From: Bradyrhizobium sp. DOA9
GTDB taxonomy: Bacteria; Pseudomonadota; Alphaproteobacteria; Rhizobiales; Xanthobacteraceae
Length of the DNA: 64,000 nucleotides
Direction: 5' to 3'
Assembly (NCBI RefSeq): GCF_000617845.2
Contig: NZ_DF820425.1
Span: 4,825,725 to 4,889,724 of the forward strand
Shown: positions 60,337 through 64,000 of the stretch, in pieces
Layout of the letters: every line of letters starts with the position of its first letter
Numbering within the stretch: the first letter of the stretch is position 1
The notes under the pieces: generated by a model
Told to the model about the DNA's origin: nothing
The model's database searches: none
Seen by the model: only the letters and a program-made list of their open reading frames with translations
Program-made: the position numbers and the translations under genes

Positions 60337-60992
60337 ACGGCGTGCACGACATGGGCGGCATGGACGGGTTCGGCAAGGTCGAGCCCGAGCCGAACGAGCC
60401 GATGTTTCACGAGGAGTGGGAGTCGCGCGTGCTGGCCATGGTGCGCGCGATGGGCGCGGCCGGCGCCTTCAACATCGACACCTCGCGCTTCTATCGCGAG
60501 ACCTTGCCGCCGCACGTGTATCTGTCGAGCTCCTATTACAAGAAGTGGTTTCTCGGGCTCGAGGAGATGCTGATCGACAAGGGCTATCTCACCCGCGAGG
60601 AGGTCGCAGCCGGCCATGCGATGCAGCCCGCAAAGGCGCTCAAGCACGGCAAGTTCGACCGCGCCAATGTCGAACGCATCATGGTGCGCGGCAAGTTCGA
60701 TCGCCCTGCCCCCGCTCCGGCCAAATTCAACGTCGGCGACCGCGTGCGGGCGAAGAACATCCATCCAGCCACGCACACGCGGCTGCCGCGCTATGTCCGC
60801 GGCCATGTCGGCGTGGTCGAGCTGAACCACGGCTGCCACGTGTTTCCGGATAGTGCGGCGATGGAGCGCGGCGAGAATCCGCAATGGCTCTATACCGTGG
60901 TGTTCGAGGGCCGCGATCTCTGGGGCGAGGACGGCGATCCCACGCTGAAAGTCTCGATCGACGCGTTCGAGCCCTATCTGGAGCCGGCGTGA
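60333..60992 (+). CDS. nthB: nitrile hydratase subunit beta
   Basis: A 219-residue structural and substrate-pocket subunit that pairs with alpha. Seen: the opening MNGVHDMGGMDGFGKV, the helical PPHVYLSSSYYKKWFLGLEEMLIDKG segment, and the C-terminal SH3-like barrel with FNVGDRVRAKNIHPATHTRLPRYVRGHVG. The order alpha, beta, activator matches the usual cobalt-type operon. Its GTG start at 60333 overlaps the alpha stop and its stop overlaps the activator ATG, so all three genes are translationally coupled. Confidence 0.97.
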   Translation: MNGVHDMGGMDGFGKVEPEPNEPMFHEEWESRVLAMVRAMGAAGAFNIDTSRFYRETLPPHVYLSSSYYKKWFLGLEEMLIDKGYLTREEVAAGHAMQPAKALKHGKFDRANVERIMVRGKFDRPAPAPAKFNVGDRVRAKNIHPATHTRLPRYVRGHVGVVELNHGCHVFPDSAAMERGENPQWLYTVVFEGRDLWGEDGDPTLKVSIDAFEPYLEPA

Positions 60993-61372
60993 TGAGCAGC
61001 GCCCTTGCGGCCGCGGCGACGGCGGCGATCCCGAGCATTCCGCGCGACGATGACGGCCCGGTGTTCCGCGCGCCCTGGGAGGCGCATGCGTTTGCGATGG
61101 CCTTGAGCCTGCACGAGCGCGGCGTGTTCACCTGGCCGGAATGGGCCGCAGCCTTGGCCTCCGAGATCAAGCGCGCCCAGGCCGCGGGCGATCCTGACAC
61201 CGGCGAGACCTACTATCTGCACTGGCTCGCCACGCTGGAGGGCCTCGTCGCGCGCAAGGGCGTCACCTCGAAGGAAACGCTGCACCGCTATCGCGACGCC
61301 TGGGACCACGCCGCGGATCGCACGCCGCACGGCAAGCCGATCGAGCTGCGGGACGAGGATTTTGCGGGGTAG
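60992..61372 (+). CDS. nitrile hydratase accessory/activator protein
   Basis: A 126-residue protein of the NHase beta-subunit-like activator family (P14K/NhlE type), which delivers cobalt to the alpha subunit by subunit swapping. Seen: PVFRAPWEAHAFAMALSLHERGVFTWPEWAAALASEI, the family's shared block with the beta-subunit N-terminus (only its start PVFRAPWEAHAFA is quoted as a motif), and ETYYLHWLATLEGLVARKG. The ATG overlaps the beta stop in TGATG. No amidase, nitrilase or cobalt-permease gene follows; a dispersed repeat comes next. Confidence 0.93.
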   Translation: MSSALAAAATAAIPSIPRDDDGPVFRAPWEAHAFAMALSLHERGVFTWPEWAAALASEIKRAQAAGDPDTGETYYLHWLATLEGLVARKGVTSKETLHRYRDAWDHAADRTPHGKPIELRDEDFAG

Positions 61373-61382
61373 CTGCCTCACC

Positions 61383-61469
61383 CGTCATTGCGAGCGCAGC
61401 GAAGCAATCCAGAATCCCTCCACGGCGGCAGTCTGGATTGCTTCGTCGCAAGGGCTCCTCGCAATGACG
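61383..61469. repeat. 87-bp dispersed palindromic repeat, copy 3
   Basis: The element runs from CGTCATTGCGAGCGCAGC to CTCCTCGCAATGACGG, with inner arms GAAGCAATCCAGA and TCTGGATTGCTTC. It is the inverted near-copy of 15507-15593 and includes the half copy seen at 1767-1808. It lies between the converging nitrile hydratase operon and queC, and may end both transcripts. Confidence 0.85.
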
Positions 61470-61524
61470 GCGGAGAGAGCGCGCATTTTCTCCACCCGAC
61501 GTCGCGCGGCTGCAACGCGCGGCC

Positions 61525-62238
61525 TCAGCGCCCCGCCACGTACTCGTTCCACCCCTTCGCCCGCAAACTGCACGCCGGGCATTCGCCGCAGCCGTAACCC
61601 CATTCATGCGGTGCGCCGCGTTCACCGAGATAGCAGGTGTGCGACTGCTCGCGGATGAGATCGACCAGCCCCTCGCCGCCGAGCTCCTGCGCGAGCTTCC
61701 AGGTCGCGGCCTTGTCGATCCACATCAACGGCGTGTGCAGCTCGAAGGGCTTGGCCATGCCGAGCGAGAGCGCGGCCTGCATGGCGCGGATGGTCTCGTC
61801 GCGGCAATCGGGATAGCCGGAATAGTCGGTCTCGCACATGCCGCCGACGATGTGGCTGATGCCGCGCCGGTAGGCCAGCGCTGCGGCGAAGGTGAGGAAC
61901 ACGAGGTTGCGGCCCGGCACGAAGGTGTTGGGCAGGCCGTCCGCGCCCATCGCGATCGCGACGTCACGGGTCAGCGCCGTCTCGGACACCGCCGCGAGCG
62001 TCGGGATCGACATCGTGTGGCTCTCGCCGAGCCTTGCGGGCCAATCCGCACGCAGGCCCTTGATGCCGTCGAGCAGCCGGTCGCGGCAGGCAAGCTCGAT
62101 GGCATGGCGCTGGCCGTACTCGAACCCCAGCGTCTCCACGCGGGCGAAGCGGCTCAGCGCCCAGGCGAGACAGGTGGTGGAGTCCTGGCCGCCGGAGAAC
62201 AGCACCAAAGCGGTTTGTGAGGAAAATGCATCACTCAT
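61525..62238 (-). CDS. queC: 7-cyano-7-deazaguanine synthase
   Basis: A 237-residue ATP-dependent enzyme that makes preQ0, the precursor of queuosine in tRNA. Seen: PP-loop LVLFSGGQDSTTCLAWAL at about residues 11-28, FVPGRNLVFLTFAAALAYR, IVGGMCETDYSGYPDCRDE, and the zinc motif GYGCGECPACSLRAKGW with four cysteines counting the one in HTCYLG. Standard length. The start at 62238 gives MSDAFSSQTA; the open frame continues upstream without coding character. The other queuosine genes (queD, queE, queF) are not in the window. Confidence 0.96.
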   Translation of the reverse strand: MSDAFSSQTALVLFSGGQDSTTCLAWALSRFARVETLGFEYGQRHAIELACRDRLLDGIKGLRADWPARLGESHTMSIPTLAAVSETALTRDVAIAMGADGLPNTFVPGRNLVFLTFAAALAYRRGISHIVGGMCETDYSGYPDCRDETIRAMQAALSLGMAKPFELHTPLMWIDKAATWKLAQELGGEGLVDLIREQSHTCYLGERGAPHEWGYGCGECPACSLRAKGWNEYVAGR

Positions 62239-62363
62239 GGCCCGGGCTTTAGCATTGCGCGACGTGCCCGCCAATCGGTGGAAATCGGCCCGTTCCGCCG
62301 CCTTGCGCTGGGATCGGGGGCCCGCTTTTGGCATAAGGCTGTATCCCAGGAGACTGCCCCGCA

Positions 62364-63182
62364 ATGACCCCTTCCCGCGACATTTCCCGCCTGATCGAGA
62401 TCATGGCGGCGCTGCGCACCCCGGTGACCGGCTGCCCCTGGGACCTCGAGCAGGATTTTTCGACGATCGCGCCCTACACGATCGAGGAGGCCTACGAGGT
62501 GGTCGACGCCATCGCCCGCGGCGATCTCGACGATCTCCGCGAGGAGCTCGGCGACCTCCTGCTCCAGGTCGTGTTCCACGCCCAAATGGCCTCGGAGCAG
62601 AACGCCTTTGCTTTCGGCGACGTCGTCGAGGCCATCACGCGAAAAATGATCCGCCGCCATCCCCACGTCTTCGCCGACAAGGACGGCAATCTCGCCCCGC
62701 ACCACGTCAAGGAGGTCTGGGACCGCATCAAGGCCGAGGAGAAGGCGGAGCGCGCCGCGCGCCGGCCGCCGGAGGAAGCACCATCCCATAAATCGCTGTT
62801 GTCAGGCGTGAAGGTCGGCCAGCCCGCGCTGACCCGCGCGATGGAGCTGCAGCGCAAGGCCTCCACCGTCGGCTTCGACTGGAACGACCCGCGCGCGGTG
62901 CTGCAAAAGATCCGCGAGGAAGCCGATGAGATCGAAGCCGCGCTCGACCGCAACGACCGCGCGGGCCTCGCCGAAGAGACCGGCGACCTGATGTTCGCCC
63001 TCGTCAACCTCGCCCGCCATGTCGACGCCGATCCAGAGGCCGCACTGCGCGCGACCAACGCAAAATTCGAGCGGCGCTTTGCCTATATCGAGCGGGTGCT
63101 GGAGGCACAGGGCCGAACGGTGGAACAGGCCTCGCTCGCGGAGATGGATGCGCTTTGGAATGCGGCGAAGACCGCCACCTAG
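62364..63182 (+). CDS. mazG: nucleoside triphosphate pyrophosphohydrolase
   Basis: A 272-residue house-cleaning enzyme that hydrolyses NTPs and dNTPs to monophosphates. It has two MazG helical domains: the first with GCPWDLEQDFSTIAPYTIEEAYEV and the metal-binding EELGDLLLQVVFHAQMA (quoted only by its EELGDLLLQ core), and the second with EEADEIEAALDR and EETGDLMFALVNLARH. The length and order match full-size MazG. It is divergent from queC, with 125 bases between the two start codons. The 186 bases after it hold no gene that I can support. Confidence 0.96.
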   Translation: MTPSRDISRLIEIMAALRTPVTGCPWDLEQDFSTIAPYTIEEAYEVVDAIARGDLDDLREELGDLLLQVVFHAQMASEQNAFAFGDVVEAITRKMIRRHPHVFADKDGNLAPHHVKEVWDRIKAEEKAERAARRPPEEAPSHKSLLSGVKVGQPALTRAMELQRKASTVGFDWNDPRAVLQKIREEADEIEAALDRNDRAGLAEETGDLMFALVNLARHVDADPEAALRATNAKFERRFAYIERVLEAQGRTVEQASLAEMDALWNAAKTAT

Positions 63183-63368
63183 CCGGGTGCAGCGGCGGAG
63201 AGGCAGCATCATCCATCGCCGATCGGTCAGCAATGTACCCCGATTGATCGGCCCCAGCGGCTCGCACGAAGAGATGCGTTAAGCCGCCGCCATGAAATTG
63301 TCACCGCGAACAGTCTAAAGTTGTACAATAATCCTGACGCAGCCACCCCCAACGGCAGGTGAAGTGCG

Positions 63369-64000
63369 ATGTCATTGAAACATTATTCAGTCCTCAAGGG
63401 ACGCCCGATTGCGATGCGTTTCGGCACCGGCAGGTCGCCGCATTATCAAGTCCATATCGTCGCCGGCGGTGAAGATTTCCGTATTGCCGTCAACGTGCAG
63501 TCGGCCGACGGAAGCGAGGTCGAATTCCTGGTGCGATCTCGTTTCGTCCATCCGATCACCGAACGGCTCGCGGCACTCCCGGAGGGGCTGCACCCGCAGA
63601 CCGCCCAGCCCGGCAGCCTCGCGCTGGACTTCATCCGCGGTAACCTGATGCAGCCCCAGGAGATGGTGCCGCTGCCGGTGTCCGTGCCTGGGCCGGACAA
63701 CGACCTCAACGAGAAGCTTGACCAGTTCGTGCAGCGCGCACTCTCGGACGAAAGCGCGATGGTCTACGCGTTCGGCGAGCCGTGGGGCCCGGAAACCAAG
63801 GCCGACAATTATTTCGGCTTCAGGCCGGGACGCGGCATTCACGACATCCATATGAACCAGGGAAATCCCATCGGAAGGTTCTCGGGCGACAACGGGCCGT
63901 GGCAAGACGGCGGGCTGGTGTTCGAATTCCCGGAGCAAAATCTATGGACGGCGGTCTTCCTCAAATTCCAGACGCAGGCCTGGCACACTGACGACGAGAC
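63369..64000 (+). CDS. DUF2278 family protein (cut by window end)
   Basis: The first ~210 residues of a protein that runs past the window. Seen: the opening SLKHYSVLKGRPIAMRFGTG, SPHYQVHIVAGGEDFRIAVNVQSADGSEVEF, VPGPDNDLNEKLDQFVQRALSDE, and the characteristic IHDIHMNQGNP followed by DNGPWQDGGLVFEF. These match the DUF2278/YukJ family, whose function is unknown. Its HxxHMNQG stretch suggests metal binding or hydrolysis, but this is inference. ATG 63369 starts the conserved YSVLKG block. It follows mazG after a 186-base gap and probably has its own promoter. Confidence 0.85.
   Translation, partial: MSLKHYSVLKGRPIAMRFGTGRSPHYQVHIVAGGEDFRIAVNVQSADGSEVEFLVRSRFVHPITERLAALPEGLHPQTAQPGSLALDFIRGNLMQPQEMVPLPVSVPGPDNDLNEKLDQFVQRALSDESAMVYAFGEPWGPETKADNYFGFRPGRGIHDIHMNQGNPIGRFSGDNGPWQDGGLVFEFPEQNLWTAVFLKFQTQAWHTDDE

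Overview
The window looks like a piece of a Bradyrhizobium-type chromosome (Alphaproteobacteria, Nitrobacteraceae). The evidence is the very high GC content, gene orders typical of the order (pcm-tolC-popZ-valS, ispDF next to dusB-ntrB-ntrC, dacF-tmk-holB-metG-tatD), TRAP transporters, and several imperfect palindromic intergenic repeats of the kind scattered through these genomes. No rRNA, CRISPR array, insertion sequence or prophage gene was seen. One tRNA gene (Asn) is present.

Layout. 1-1.7 kb: a 5'-cut acetamidase/formamidase and a RidA protein. 2.0-5.6 kb: a three-gene membrane-stress operon. Its first gene joins a TnpB-like N-terminal domain (no nuclease domain) to a PspA/IM30-like coiled coil; a YqiJ-type OB-fold membrane protein and a YqiK-type flotillin follow. 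5.7-13.2 kb: a small exported protein, tRNA-Asn, pcm, tolC, popZ, valS. 13.3-21.3 kb: mpg, lipA, a COQ10/RatA-like protein, pncC/cinA, ispDF, then dusB-ntrB-ntrC with a good NtrC-like operator just upstream. 21.5-29.2 kb: an epoxide hydrolase, then dacF-tmk-holB-metG-tatD-MBL hydrolase. The MetRS carries a histone H1-like Lys/Ala-rich tail. 29.4-37.0 kb: two convergent TRAP transport systems, the second linked to an acyl-CoA ligase.

37.3-44.6 kb is a catabolic island for meta-cleavage of an aromatic compound: flavin hydroxylase, MhpB-type extradiol dioxygenase, hydrolase, hydratase, a lone ABC-importer binding protein and a divergent IclR regulator with a perfect palindromic operator. Its distal end is a deletion scar in which the first 78 codons of a fumarylacetoacetate-hydrolase-family gene run into the last ~120 codons of a short-chain dehydrogenase, out of frame.

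44.8-51.8 kb holds the most unusual locus: a 1272-residue protein with an unassigned N-terminal module, a complete DyP-type haem peroxidase and a P450-like C-terminal domain with altered signature motifs. It converges on a 1030-residue cyclase-like/AAA-ATPase/helical-repeat protein whose cyclase site has two changed residues. 52.0-56.6 kb: an exported protein of unknown function, a PepSY membrane reductase-like protein and a TonB-dependent siderophore receptor (iron uptake). 56.8-58.5 kb: metI and metN without metQ. 58.8-64 kb: enoyl-CoA hydratase, a cobalt-type nitrile hydratase operon with its activator, queC, mazG and a DUF2278 protein cut by the window end.

Coordinates and motif positions were read by eye from the sequence. 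Family names come from motif recognition, without any database search.
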